Shown here: piece after piece, positions 11,597 to 23,470 of the stretch
Layout of the letters: each line of letters starts with the position of its first letter
Numbering within the stretch: the first letter of the stretch is position 1
NCBI RefSeq assembly: GCF_020382885.2
Contig: NC_058503.1
Location: 2,841,110-2,905,109, forward strand
Source of the DNA: Scatophagus argus
Taxonomy: Eukaryota; Chordata; Actinopteri; Scatophagidae
Length of the DNA: 64,000 nucleotides
Direction of reading: 5' to 3'
The notes under the pieces: generated by a model
Told to the model about the DNA's origin: nothing
Seen by the model: only the letters and a program-made list of their open reading frames with translations
The model's database searches: none
Made by a program: the position numbers and the translations under genes

Positions 11597-12768
11597 ATGT
11601 CCCAGTCCGCTGAATCCAGTGCGCCCTGCTGAGCGTCCTCTGATTGGTCAGTCCACCGTGTTACTTCTCTGACTGCAGGAGATTCCTGCTTCAGCCGAGG
11701 TTTATATTTCGGCATGAGAAGGACTGCACTGTGATCCGAAAGGCCAAACGGAGGCAGAGACTTGGCCTTGTAACCATCCTTGAAAGGAGAGTAACAGTGG
11801 TCCAGAGTCCTCTCTCCTCTGGTGGGGCAGTCGATGTGTTGTTTAAACTCCAGTATCACCTTCCTCAGGTTAGCACGGTTAAAGTCCCCGGCCACGATAA
11901 GGGCTGCATCAGGCTGGTTAGCTTGATAGGTGGATATAGCCTCATGTAGCTCGGTGAGAGCGGTGATGATGACCGAAGTAAACTCACGGGGTAGGTACAA
12001 AGGACGGAACTGGATGGTCAGGAGCTCCAGGTCAGGGGTGCATGAGTGTTTGAGAGACACAACGTTCCTGTTGTCATTATTAAAACATATATAAACTGAC
12101 GACAGAGTCCATTTCTCCATGTGCGTGCGAGTGTGTGTATGTATGTGCGCACACGCATCCGCGTATACATGCGCCACAAAGTCCGAAAAGTCTTTTTAAT
12201 TTTAATTGTCCGACGCTGCCTCGCAGGCCACGTTATCAAAACGCATCCCTCGTGGGAGACAGTGAGAAGGAGGGTGCTCACCTTCTCACAATGTCCCAGT
12301 CCGCTGAATCCAGTGCGCCCTGCAGAGCGTCCTCTGATTGGTCAGTCCACCGTGTTACTTCTCTGACTGCAGGAGATTCCTGCTTCAGCCGAGGTTTATA
12401 TTTCGGCATGAGAAGGACTGCACTGTGGTCCGAAAGGCCAAACGGAGGCAGAGACTTGGCCTTGTAACCATCCTTGAAAGGAGAGTAACAGTGGTCCAGA
12501 GTCCTCTCTCCTCTGGTGGGGCAGTCGATGTGTTGTTTAAACTCCGGTATCACCTTCCTCAGGTTAGCACGGTTAAAGTCCCCGGCCACGATAAGGGCTG
12601 CATCAGGCTGGTTAGCTTGATAGGTGGATATAGCCTCATGTAGCTCGGTGAGAGCGGTGATGATGACCGAAGTAAACTCACGGGGTAGCTACAAAGGATG
12701 GAACTGGATGGTCAGGAGCTCCAGGTCAGGGGTGCATGAGTGTTTGAGAGACACAACGTTCCTGTTGT
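11526..12768. repeat. Local tandem duplication of the LTR/LINE junction
   Basis: Positions 11526-12078 and 12221-12768 are near-identical direct repeats. Each carries the last 70 bp of the LTR followed by the same part of LINE A2. Between them are about 142 bp (12079-12220) with no match elsewhere in the window, partly TG/CA-rich. The duplication therefore happened after the LTR element and the LINE were already joined. Confidence 0.8.
11597..12078 (-). mobile_element. LINE A2, first fragment (endonuclease C-terminal half)
   Basis: Minus-strand coding for the end of an AP-type endonuclease: AGDFNRANL, TLDHCYSPFKDGYKAK and LSDHSAVLL, then MPKYKPRLKQESPAV. The frame is closely similar to that of LINE A1 and to 12293-12768. 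It ends at the LTR on one side and at unrelated spacer (12079) on the other. About ten codons are missing between VIITA and LTELHEAI, a loss shared with the fragment at 12293. Confidence 0.8.
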
Positions 12769-13362
12769 CACACCAGTTGTTGTTTACCATCAGACACACA
12801 CCACCTCCCCTTGATTTACCAGACTCGCCCGTCCTGTCCTTGCGGTGAACTGAGAAGAACTCCGCTGGTTGAACGCCGTGGTCCGGAGTCAGGGGGGTCA
12901 GCCATGTCTCAGTGAGGCAGATGACGTTACAGTCCCGTATATCCCTCTGGAACTTTATTCTGGCCCTGAGGTCATCGAGCTTGTTTTCCAGTGACTGGAC
13001 ATTGGCGAGTAGGATGCTGGGCAGAGGTGAATGGTGTGCTCTGCGTCTCAGTCTGTTCCTAACGCTGGCTCGTTTCCCTCGAGGCCTTCTCCGTGACCTG
13101 CGGCCTGAGCGTCCATTGTTGTTGTTGTTGTTGCGACCAGTTCGTAGGATGTCGACGGGCCAGGTCGGGTCTGGGATTAAGTTGATAGGAGCACAATTTC
13201 AGTACTGTGCTCCGGGGTCAATTAGGGTCTGTCTGTCGTATGTGTTACGACCTACAACGGGATGGCTTAACAAGCTAAAAGATTATGCTAAAAACGACTA
13301 TATACAAACAAATCTCGGGAGCAGGTACGACAGCGGCCAACCACACCAGCGCCATCTTGGTA
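12293..13362 (-). mobile_element. LINE A2, second fragment to 5' end
   Basis: Minus-strand LINE of the A family from the linker (12293) back through the endonuclease to the 5' end near 13362, with ATG context MALVWLAAVVPAPEIC. It includes AGDFNRANLRKV and LSDHSAVLL. It is not interrupted by LINE B at the aagga site (near 12415), so it keeps the empty target. This shows that LINE B inserted into A1 after the two A copies separated, or was lost here. Confidence 0.8.
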
Positions 13363-13661
13363 CAACATACAATGCAGCATGCGGTCACTTTTTTTTCTGA
13401 CTTCCTCTTCCTCTTTTTTTTTTTTTTTTTTTTGCTTTCCAAGGATTCATATTTTAGTGCATCCAATGCTGTTCAAAGGTACAAGGATTCAGAGTACTAA
13501 TATATTGTTGTTAGCCATTCCAATTGATGCAATTTGCCCTTGAGAGAGGAGCAGAGCAAGGATATAGACTCATCAGATGTATGACGATGTACAGATGTAT
13601 GATCTATGAGTTTTGATCTGAACTTTACAAACTCAGCAGCCACTTCTCTCTCTCTCTGATA

Positions 13662-15050
13662 ATGAAGGCGATGGAGGAGTCGGAACTCTGCTTTCCTCAT
13701 CTTAACACCTCATGTAGGAGGATAATACGTCCTCACTTGGAAGCCACACTCATTTTCAGCCTGCTGTCCTGCATCACTGTGATCACTGTGGTTCTGAACC
13801 TGTTGGTCATCATCACCATCTACCACTTCAGGCAGAGATAAACTTTTGTGCATGGCCTACAAAATGTTTATTTTTTGTGGTTATAGTCAGATAATGTATG
13901 AAAAAATGCCTTTGAGCACGGCAGCATAATGTGACATTCAGCTCTCTGAGGAAAACATTAGTAGATTCTGACCGTAGTTTTGTTGGCTCTAGGTTTTTAT
14001 TTCGATGGCTGTGTGGATTTTTTGACATACTACTTTAGAAGCTGATGTAATATGATGCTGCTTTTGAGATAAGTACCAAAAACGATTAGTGACGGTTTCT
14101 CATACTTTGGGTTTCTACACATTCACTAGTCTCAATTGTGCATGCCGTTTATTTGCAAATGATTTTATATGTGCAGTGTTGTATTTACGTTTGCTGTCTT
14201 GTGTTCAGTGTTGATATTTTTTCATTTCAGGCAGCTTCACACCACCACCAACCTCCTCCTCCTCTCTCTGGCTGTTGCAGACTTCCTTGTAGGTTTCCTG
14301 CAGATGCCAGTTGAAATCCTCCTCTTCCAAGACTGTTGGATGCTGGGCAACTTTCTTTGTGCTGTAAATTTCTTTTTAGGTTACCTTATTATCAGTGTTT
14401 CAGTGGGAAACATGGTTCTCATATCAGTTGACCGCTACATAGCTATTTGTGAGCCCATGTTTTATTCCACCAAAGTCACTCTGAAAAAAATTCAAATCTG
14501 CATTTGTCTATGTTGGATCTTTTCTGCTGTCCACAGCAGCTGGATACTTAGGGATGTTCTGAAACAACCAGGCAGGTATAATTCCTGTGATGGAGAGTGT
14601 GTAGTTGTAATTAATTATGTTGAAGGAGCTTTTGACTTTGTTGTGACCTTTTTTGGCCCCATAACTGTCATCATAGTTCTATATATGAAAGTATTTGTGG
14701 TGGCTGTGTCTCAGGCTCGTGCAATGCGCTCCCACAATGCAGTTGTTACACTGCAGCTTTCAAAGACAGTAACTGCTAAGAAATCTGAAATGAAAGCAGC
14801 CAGGACTCTTGGTGTTGTTGTAGTTGTGTTTGTTCTGTGTTCATGTCCATATTATTGTTTCACTGTTGCAGCTGAGAACAACTTGGTATCCGGGTCATCT
14901 GCAGTCAGTCAGATTTGGCTTTTATATTTTAACTCCTGTCTAAACCCTGTGATCTATGCCTTTTTCTACCCCTGGTTCAGAGAATCTGTCAAACGCATTA
15001 TTACACTTCAGACACTGAAGCCTGGCTCACGGGATGGAAACATACTCTAG
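13662..15050 (+). CDS. Trace amine-associated receptor, plus copy 2
   Basis: Exon 1 is 13662-13831 and exon 2 is 14231-15050, giving 329 aa. It shares the whole architecture of copy 1, including Gly at 3.32, Asp at 5.42, DRY and the GC-starting intron. Differences from copy 1 at the protein level are T21I, S52T, Y104F (3.29), E284Q near the top of TM7 and M297V in NPxIY. The gene and about 4.4 kb around it duplicate the 5119-9516 region, LINE included. The frame is open throughout. Confidence 0.93.
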
Positions 15051-16305
15051 AGAAAGACATTGATGAAGTGATGGAAAAGTATGTGAAGGGGAAATTGTTT
15101 TTCATTTTCATTTACACATCATAAAGTCAGGATAATTAAAAAAGATATGGAGAAATGAATGTGTGTTCAGTCAGTATACCATATATAAATTTATTCTCTG
15201 TTTCTTTTCATTGCACATTTATTCTCTGCTTCAGTCATCCTATGAGAATGACTAAAACCAGAAAATCTTTTCTTAACAAACTCTTATTGTTACTGTTATT
15301 GATGAAAAGCATGGTGGATTTTCATGGACACAAAGAGATGACAAATGCACAATTACAGAAATACAGTCATCACGACCATAAAAGAACAAATGGTTTCAAT
15401 AATGTTATGTTTGGGACAGGACCAGAATCTGTTACCTGGGTTTTTCCTAGTGAATTAAATTTGTCTTCATTTTAAACTTCACCTGCAGAGAGGATCACAT
15501 CCAGAAACTTTCAATTATTATATTTATTATAATTATGCATTTTTCAGAGAATACAGTCCCTCATGAAATAAGTTCAGTGATTTGAAGACAAGTAGCCCAA
15601 GCTGTTATAAGCCAGTTTAACTAAAAGAGTTGAGCTCTCATATTTGACGCTTTCAAAATTGTAAGTGCTGTAAAACTGCTTTTTAGGCATACCTAAATCT
15701 GCATATATATCATCTGTTGAAACTTTGAAAGCAACTAATCACATCAATTGATTCTGTGATTTTAAACCCTTGTGGTTATCTAATAAGAAGAAAATTAGTA
15801 AAATTATCTACATTAATGATGTGGCATTTGTAACACAGAAACTAGTTAAGACAATAAAAAATGGCACTTCCGAGCAGCTTGACCAGTAAGTCATATGATA
15901 GCACTGCAGCTATTGTTGGAAAGTAAATCCCTCACATGCAGCATTCCAGAGAAACTGAATTATATTGTACAAGACAGTGTTTAGAGAGTCTGATTTTTCT
16001 CATCGGTGCAGTATAACACTTGGTGGTGAAACTGAATCACATACACCATTCTGCGGGAAACACACAGCTTCAGCGAGACAGATAACATTACATTTTATAC
16101 CACATTTATTTTTCACTTCCCCAAGCTGACACTACATGATGCACTCTAAAGTATACAGTTCGGAGCTGCGAGCCAAGCTACTGGTAACGTCAGCTCAGCT
16201 TGTTTCTCTGGGAACAAGACTTAGATATCCAACAACTAAAATCTTTCATCTGGTGAAAGATATACCGTTTGCTAAAACAACCAAGAAAAAAATATAATAT
16301 GATTC
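15051..16305 (+). other. 3' flank of plus TAAR 2
   Basis: Near-identical copy of 7581-8835. No gene is recognisable. Confidence 0.5.
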
Positions 16306-16654
16306 ACGGTGGTGCAGTGGTTAGCACTGTCGCCTCATAGCAAGAGGGTTCCAGGTTGGAATCCCGGTCTGGGCCCTTCTATGTGGAGTTTGCATGTTCT
16401 CCCTGTGCCTGCGTGGGTTTTCTCCGGGTACTCCGGCTTCCTCCCACAATACCAAAAACATGCACATTAGGTTAATTGGCTACTCTAAATTGCCCCTAGG
16501 TGTGAGAGTGTATGGTTGTTTGTCTTTGTGTGTTGGCCCTGTGATTGACTGGCGACCAGTCCAGGGTGAACCCCGCCTCTCGCCCGTAGTCAGCTGGGAT
16601 AGGCTCCAGCTCCCCCGCGACCCTGACAGATAAGCGGTATAGAAAATGGATGGG
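16306..16654 (+). mobile_element. SINE family A, 3' of plus TAAR 2
   Basis: Full-body copy with B box region around 16348-16362 and tail GATAAGCGGTATAGAAAATGGATGGG. It is the orthologous insertion to those at 8836, 29258 and 42032, as flanks match on both sides. Confidence 0.75.
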
Positions 16655-17054
16655 ATACTGGCTACATTCATGTGCGTAGCTTGGATTACAGGTGTATAAC
16701 TACAATGTCGTTAAGATCCCTAGTAGCTAACACTGACTTGTTTATTAATTATTGATGCTAGCTAACTTATCTTATCTATTTCAATTAGGAAGTAAACCTT
16801 CCCAAATTAAGTTAACAAGCGCTGAGGCAGGTTAACAATGTCTGACTCAACATCATTTGCCTGTTTGTTATAAATTCTTTCCAATGACTGTATGAAATGC
16901 TGACATGTGCCTAATTCTTCTCTGGTCTGGTCTGGTTTGAAACACTTTTAGCAAATAAAGCAAAAGAATTTGTGTGTGTAAAATCAAACTGGGATCACAT
17001 TGCCTTTCATTTTCCTTTGTTACAAAGTATAGGTTTCTTTCAGACAACACTTGA

Positions 17055-17128
17055 TAGAGAGTGTGTCATGAGATAACTTTTGTTGTGAATTGGCGCTATA
17101 TAAATAAACTGAATTGAATTGAAATTGA
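17055..17128 (+). mobile_element. 74-bp 5'-truncated retroposon insertion (family C)
   Basis: The sequence GTCATGAGATAAC...TATATAAATAAACTGAATTGAATTG matches, in reverse, the element at 23835-24080. It ends in a GAATT tandem tail. It is flanked by ttga at 17051-17054 and 17125-17128, and the site is empty in the otherwise matching position near 30,003. It is therefore a recent, severely 5'-truncated insertion specific to this copy. Confidence 0.75.
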
Positions 17129-17667
17129 TTAGAGGCCATGAAATACATTGTCTTTCCACTGTTTGTCATTGAATACAGTATATGTAAAAGAGGATTAGCA
17201 AAGCACCTCCTGTTTTATGTTATGCAGCATCAACAAAAGCGGCTATGACGAGCAGAGAGGTTGTATATATTTGAAAACTCTGCAGGCAAATCCACCGACA
17301 GGAAGAGAAAACAGTTCAACTTTTATTCATGTAGGGTCACATACTCATACATACATACCGGTTATCACAGACAAACAAGTTCAGGGTATTTTATTTTTAT
17401 TTAAATTAATATTTTTTCTTTTCCAGGCCATGTGTAGTTGTTGAATTTTGTGATCCAAACCCATGAACAATGTTTTTGCTTTCATGAAAAACTGATGGTC
17501 ATGAAAAACATGTTGATAAGAATGTGCTCGTAGAATCTGTTCTTTTTTTCTTACCTTCTGAAATATTCTGACCAAGGTTCTGTACTAAAACACAGCTTAA
17601 TAAAGAGCATACATTTTTGCCAAGTTTGCTTGTTGTCCTTTGTTCCTTAAGCACTAAATTGACATGT

Positions 17668-19158
17668 CTACAATATCTTGGTGTCACAGGAGTCAGGCTC
17701 CAGAATCTGAAGTGTAACAATGAGTTTCACAGATCTCCTAAACCAGGGGTAGAAAAAAGCATAGACCACTGGATTGAGACAGGAGTTACAATAAAGTAGC
17801 CAGACCCCAAAAACTGAAAATGCCACACTGCTTGTGAAGTCCTGGCCTGCAATAGACGGATAAAAATAAGGACAGAAGCATATCAGAAATACAACAACAA
17901 TAATACCAAGAGTTTTGGCTGCTTTTCTCTCAGACTTCTTAGCAGTCACACTAACTGAACCCTGCAGTGTAACTCCTGCAACATGAGACCTCATGGCTCG
18001 AGCCTGAGACACAGCCACCACAAATACTCTCATGTACAGAATTATGATGACAGCAATGGGGCCAACAAAGGTCAACATGACATCAACAGCTCCAGTTATG
18101 AAATTAATAACAACTACACACTCTCCGTAACAGGAATTATATTTATCTGGTTGTGTCAGGAAGTCCATCAGTATCACACCATTATAGAACACAGAACAGC
18201 CCCAGCACAAACAAACACAGATTTTAATTCTTTTCTGAGTGACTTTAGTGGGATAACATAAAGGGTCACAAATGGCTACGTATCGATCGACTGATATGAG
18301 CACCATGTTTCCTACTGAGGCAGAGGTAAGGATAAAAGAGGCATAGTAAAACAGTCCACATATCAAGCTCCCCCAAAACCAGCATCCCCCTATCAAGAGG
18401 ATTTGAATCGGCATCAACAGGAGGCCAACGAGGAAGTCTGAGACAGCCAGCGAGAGGAGGAGGAGGTTGGTGGGTGTGTGGAGTTGCCTGGAGAAAAAGA
18501 ATATAATCACTTAACATGAAATTATAACACTTATCATAAAAAGAAAAGTCAGAAAAATATTCTCATCTGTACAAGTATGAATATCACACTTGTGATAAAG
18601 AACATGGCATAACATTTTTAAGCAGCTAGGATGTGCTTATCACAATCCTGGACACAACAATAGATGTAGTATCAGTTTTGTATACCACTGCATGTGTGTT
18701 TGTTAGAGAGTATGCAGTTAGCTTGAATTCCAACATTCATATCATCAGTATATTCATTGATGTTCTCAGTTGTTCCTAGCTGTAGTAGAAATACTACTAG
18801 TCATGCAATTAAAGTTTGTTAAAAGCTAAATGCAGTACATGTAAACTATACAAAACTCAGCAAGTTATTTTGTTCATAAAATGCCTTAACACGGTAATAT
18901 CACCCAAAAAACAATTCTTGTAAAAATAACTGCTTTATAATCGATAAAAATATTTTAGGTTATTAGTATGAGTTTATTTTTATGCCTGAAGTGGAAGATA
19001 GAGATGATGACCAGCAAGTTGAGAACCACAGTGAGCAAAGAGATGCAATAGAGCAGGATGTAAAGGTATATGGTCTCTGCATGTTGCTGCACTGGCTTCC
19101 TGCAGGAGATGTTGAATAGCTGTGGAAAGCAGACTTCAGCTTCTTCCAGGGTCTCCAT
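17668..19158 (-). CDS. Trace amine-associated receptor, minus copy 1
   Basis: This is a 330-aa class A GPCR of a different TAAR subfamily from the plus genes. Exon 1 is 19158-18986 and exon 2 is 18487-17668. It has sequon N16IS, N1.50, D75 (2.50), C101 with the ECL2 Cys in GECVVVIN, DRY at 125-127 and NSCLNPVVYAFFYPWF. Position 3.32 is Ser and 5.42 is Asp193 (GAVDVMLTFVGP). The intron starts GCATAA and ends TTTTTCTCCAG/GCA, again GC-AG. Copy-specific residues include K in QPDKYNSC, F/S in AGQDFTSS and D in the tail SCDTKIL. It lies convergent with plus TAAR 2 and divergent to plus TAAR 3. Confidence 0.93.
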
Positions 19159-20649
19159 AATCAGACAAAGAAAAGGAGATGAAAAGCTGATGAGCTCTCA
19201 CCGTTTTCTGGCAAAAGTTCCTGTGTCATGTAGCTTTTATTTATCTAGCCCCTCCTCCCTTTCCTGCAACTAAAAAACTGTGCTGATTCCATGATACAAT
19301 GAACCTGCCTTCTGATGATAATGCAATCTTCCTTGTGGTTTGGACTTGGATTCCTCAGATGTTGTACTTTTAATTCTACCAAAAGAGAAGCAACAAAAAA
19401 TGAAATGAAGAAAGAACACTTATTACATCGTCAGCCAATATCCAGTCATATCCTCAAATTCTCAGTAGTCTACTTGTGTGGGGCGAGAGCCCAAAAATAA
19501 CTGACATTGTCTTATATGAAAGTCCTCTACAGATCAATTGCCGTTTATTCATTGATTGATGTCTGTATATTTATTAGCAAATTAGGGAAGCCAAATGTAA
19601 CACCAAAATTTTAATGTGATAACCTGAACCCTGAGCACTGTTCTTGAGAAAAAAAGAAATCTTCAGCCATCTTGGAATTTGGTTTTAGTGGCCCTAATGA
19701 AAGCCACCTCTAGTTGTGTGGCATTTTCCAGTTTAAGGCATATGTTCTACATATCCTGTCATTGCTGCAATTGCATGCTAGGCTCAATGGGCAGGCTGCA
19801 TCTGCTGGAAGCTGAGCATCTGCTCTTTCCAGCTACATTGGCCTCAAGATTGTGTATCTGAGCCAGATTAGACAGACAGTAAAACTGTATTTTTGAAAAT
19901 GTTAGGGTTAGACAGAATAGGTCCAGCTTAGCTGATGAGCAAGACCGACATCTCTGGACATCTAGCCTATAACAGCAGAGTATTGGCCTCGACCACAATT
20001 GCAGAGTAACATTCATAAGATTGTACAATGTACAAGTTGTACAATTTATGAACATGCAAAAAGCACATGTCAGCAGTAAACCACTCTTCTCCCAATACTA
20101 CACAGGGAAAAGGGAAACCAGCAATTAACTTGACAAAGCACACTCTAATCCACTTTGTCTGCTCAGAGCTAAAGGCCTCTTACGGTGCTTTTCCACAGGT
20201 GAGGTTGCCCTGTGTGAATCCTCATTGTACTGTCATGCAGATAACACAGTGGGTACATAGTACTACTCAGCAGCTACCTGCAGCCAATCTCCTTGGTGAG
20301 GTAGCGAAGGAATAGCAGAGTCGACTTGGTGGAAGCAGAGTAGTTCCTTCTCTATTTTAGAAGGATGTAGAGCAAGTTGGCTACTTCTCTTCAGCGACTA
20401 TGACCATAGTCTTCGTCACATGGGATGAAGCCCTTTTGTAAAATGTAGTTGTTAAAGAGGTTTCTACTGGCAAAAGTTCACAGTGGATACTAAGCCTAAG
20501 CAATATGAGGCAGTCTCTGCATTGTATCACCTTGGTTAGCATCATGGTGCTTGCCTGTATCAGAGACACTAAAATCCCGAAATCAAATGAAAATAATCAC
20601 CACAAAAATTATAAATATTTTATTCTCCAGGACTTTTTGAAGGTGGGGT
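19159..20649. other. Upstream flank of minus TAAR copy 1; no gene seen
   Basis: Duplicate of 49-1551. No exon or repeat family is recognisable. Confidence 0.6.
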
Positions 20650-20722
20650 GGGGGTGGCACATAGGTGTGGTGGTTAGTACTGTCGCCAAAAGCAAGAAGG
20701 TTCCAGGTTCAAATCCTGGTCT
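20650..20722 (+). mobile_element. SINE family A, head half (split element)
   Basis: A box and B box region identical to the SINE at 1552, ending at CAAATCCTGGTCT. The tail half resumes at 22795 (ACTGGCCACTAGACATTG...). About 2.07 kb of foreign DNA, including the hAT remnant and SINE B, lies between, and around 110 bp of the SINE body is gone. Unit 0 keeps the unsplit SINE. Confidence 0.75.
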
Positions 20723-20833
20723 CAACAATAAAAATACAAGTCAAAATACACAAATCCTTCACACACACAGAACTAAAACCTGACCCTTCTGGTGACAACA
20801 TCTCCCATTAGGAAAAAAGAAATCTGATGCCAT

Positions 20834-21909
20834 CTAACTTGGCCCTCTGCGTACCAACTCGGTCCTTATGCTGTCTGTCAGAGGTGATGGCCAGTCTGCA
20901 GGGTCTGTTGAAAGAGGCTCTTCCCCTGTGGAAGTTGAACTTTGTGGGGGTTCAGGCATTTCTGTAGAACAGCACATTTGATTTGGCACATTATTCAAAG
21001 CACACAGCAGTGGAACAAAACATGGTTTTAAGAAATAGCAAAACTGGATTAATCACAACTAACAGGAAAAAATGTGTACAGGCAGGTAAAATCCACAGAT
21101 AAAACACACTGTTACTTCTATCTTCACACACACACACACACACATGACAGCAAAATACAGCCCACCTATAGGCTCCTGCTGAGGAGAAGCAGCAGCAAAC
21201 TCCTCATGGCCTTCCTGAGACATGGCAGGAGATGCCATAGAAGCCATAGCAGCCGTAGAGGTGGATGGGATCTCCTGATCCTCTGCTACAGATGAGGCCT
21301 CTGTTGCTGGAGACTCATCCTGGGCAGGAGGCGCTCCAAAATATTTTAGCAGTGTTGCTGGAAAAGTGCATCACTGTAACCATGCATGAATGGCACACTG
21401 AAATACATTAGCTATCACTTAATGTCATTTACTATTACATGCTATTAACCTCCAGATTAACCAACGGGGAGAAATGCTTCATTGCCCAAATTCTATTAAC
21501 GTTATACTGAGACAGAAAATAATGGGCGAAATGTGGGCAGCGTTCGTCTTCTTAAGGCTAGCTTACTGCACGGAAAATCCCGACGGCCAAATACAGTACG
21601 CAGCGATAACCAAATGGTCACAAAGCAATGACAGCAAGGAGCTGATAGCTTAAGTGTAGACACAGTTATTGGTATGTATGTATGTTAACTCAGATAATGT
21701 TCAGGTTAACTATAACTAGCACACAAAACAGCAAACAAGCTAATGACCGCTAAACAGTTAACGTTAGCCCCTTTTGATAACGTAATTACAGTCGTATGCT
21801 ACAGAGGGAACATTAGCTACATACCTTTGTTTTTGGACCGTTTCTCCTCTTCTTTTTTCCTTTTCTTTCTGAAATAAGCACCCGATAGCTTTGGCCTTTT
21901 TCTGTCCAT
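20834..21909 (-). pseudogene. hAT/TTF-type (ZMYM1-like) transposase N-terminal remnant, unit 1
   Basis: Three minus-strand exons join in frame: 21909-21825 (MDRKRPKLSGAYFRKKRKKE..., donor GTATGT), 21357-21166 (ATLLKYFGAPPAQ..., donor GTGGGC) and 20961-20834 (EMPEPPQSS...DPADWPSPLTDSIRTEL). The basic start, the LLKYF motif and DPADWPSPLTDSIRTELVRRGPS are hallmarks of the TTF-zinc-finger hAT transposases related to ZMYM1. A TAG stops the frame after RRGPS, where the family continues with its zinc finger. The zinc finger, DDE/RNase H core and dimerisation domain are absent. About 134 codons remain. It lies inside a split SINE. Confidence 0.65.
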
Positions 21910-22225
21910 TATGTTTATTACCTGAATCGGAGTCGCCTCGCGAATCAATAGGTTACGCTGATGTCAATGCCCTCTGACGTGACGGACAGCAGGGGTCAAG
22001 ACTAAACCAATACATTGGTGGGGTACAGATTACTCTATACTCATTTTTGAATAGTAAGATTGTATTATTGGCCTTCGCACAACCCTATCAGATGAAAACA
22101 AGAGTGTATGGAATGTGAAATAGGCCTACAGTAGGCACCATCTAGTGTTATGAATGAAATTTACTTTGAGTGCTTTTTGATTCCATAACTGTGGAACAAT
22201 TAGGAGGATGAAGATGAAAGAAAGA

Positions 22226-22489
22226 TGAAAGTGACATATTTTGTCATTGGAGGGAACTCACTCCAACAAAATTTGTGCTCTGCATTTAACCCACCCAAGT
22301 GACGTGCACACACACACACACACAGCAAACCCGGGGCAGTGGGCGACCGCGTGCAGCGCCCGGGGAGCAGTGGGGGTTAGGTACCTTGCTCAAGGGTACC
22401 TTAGCCATGGACACCGATACGGGGAATGGAACCAGCGATCCACCCGTTATGGGTCCGACACCCTAACCGCTGATCCACGACTGCCCCTA
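22226..22489 (-). mobile_element. SINE family B, unit 1 copy
   Basis: Read on the minus strand it starts with a tRNA-like head (GTGGATCAGCGGTTAGGGTG A box; a B box close to GGTTCGATTCC, here GGTTCCATTCC). It passes through a CA microsatellite and ends with the tail ...GACAAAATATGTCACTTTCA. Other copies are at 35079-35337 and 61943-62087. The head end runs into a short palindrome (22471-22535). Confidence 0.65.
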
Positions 22490-22794
22490 CAGTCGCTGAT
22501 CCACGACTGCCCCTACAGTCGTGGATCAGCGGATCCCCGTTCCCCCTCCTCCTTATTTCAGTGGTTTGACCTCGGTGAGTGACCCTACCTCCACCTCCAC
22601 CCCCTCTTGCAGAGTTGCAGTAACTGCAGCAGCGCTCTCGGGGGGCGTAATTACAACGCCAGGGGGCGCCAATTATTAATTAATTATTTAAATATTTTTT
22701 ATCTTTTTTTTTTTTTTTTTGGTGGGCGGGGCGGAGGTCCTCACATACCGCCCCCAGCAAAGTGCCGCCAATTGGCCCATATGAGAAACTGCTA
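22490..22794. other. Palindromic SINE-head debris and T-rich sequence
   Basis: A direct repeat of CGCTGATCCACGACTGCCCC is followed by its inverse (CGTGGATCAGCGG), which can fold as a hairpin. After it come GC-rich sequence, a T homopolymer (22707-22721) and sequence up to the resumed SINE tail. No gene. Confidence 0.5.
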
Positions 22795-22979
22795 CTGGCC
22801 ACTAGACATTGTACCTATGTGTGAGTGTGTGGCATTGTCTTGTTGTTTGTTTGTCAGCTCTGTGTTTGACTAGCAACTAGTCCAGGATGTAACCTGCCTC
22901 TCACCCGTAGTCTGCTGGGATAGGCTCCAGCCCCCCCTTGTGACCCTGACAGATAAGCAGTATAGAAAATGGATGGATG
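22795..22979 (+). mobile_element. SINE family A, tail half (split element)
   Basis: Matches 1730-1914 of the intact SINE, with GATAAGCAGTATAGAAAATGGATGGATGG at the end. It continues the head at 20650-20722. Confidence 0.75.
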
Positions 22980-23470
22980 GACTTTTTAAAGCACTTAGGT
23001 GATTCTGACATATTATTATTTTCTCTATCACCAATCCAGCTATGGCACTTCCGTGTTAAAAACACAGAATTGAAAACAGATAGCGCTAAAGTAGTGCCAT
23101 TACACAAAAGTGGTGATATCTGGAATCTCAACAACTACCATCTTATATCTAAACTGCCTTTCTTAGCAAAATTCCAAGAATCACTGGTTAATTTACAACT
23201 TTTCTACTTTATTGACTCATTACACACATTACAGCCACAGCTGTTTTTTTGCCCTGGTCATAGCACAATAACAGCTGCAGTCTCACTCACTGATAATGAT
23301 AAAAAATGGTTCTGTACAGCTGTCTTTATTGACCTCTCAAAAGCTTTCATTACAGTTGATCATAAAATCCTATTGCACTGCTACTGCAAATCCTACTGCA
23401 AAAAACACCTAGCCTTTAGGCATATTTATTCAGAACAGTTTATGAGATTTAAAAAAACTTCGACCATCAC
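22980..23470 (+). mobile_element. Rex1-like LINE reverse transcriptase scrap
   Basis: A plus frame reads AKVVPLHKSGD, LNNYHLISKLPFLAKFQESL, FCPGHSTITAAVSLTD and FIDLSKAFITVDHKILL. These correspond to RT motifs of the Rex1/CR1 clade (normally YRPISKL and FDTVDH). The fragment covers only the fingers and start of the palm, with no YADD box. In unit 2 a deletion removes nearly all of it. Confidence 0.7.
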
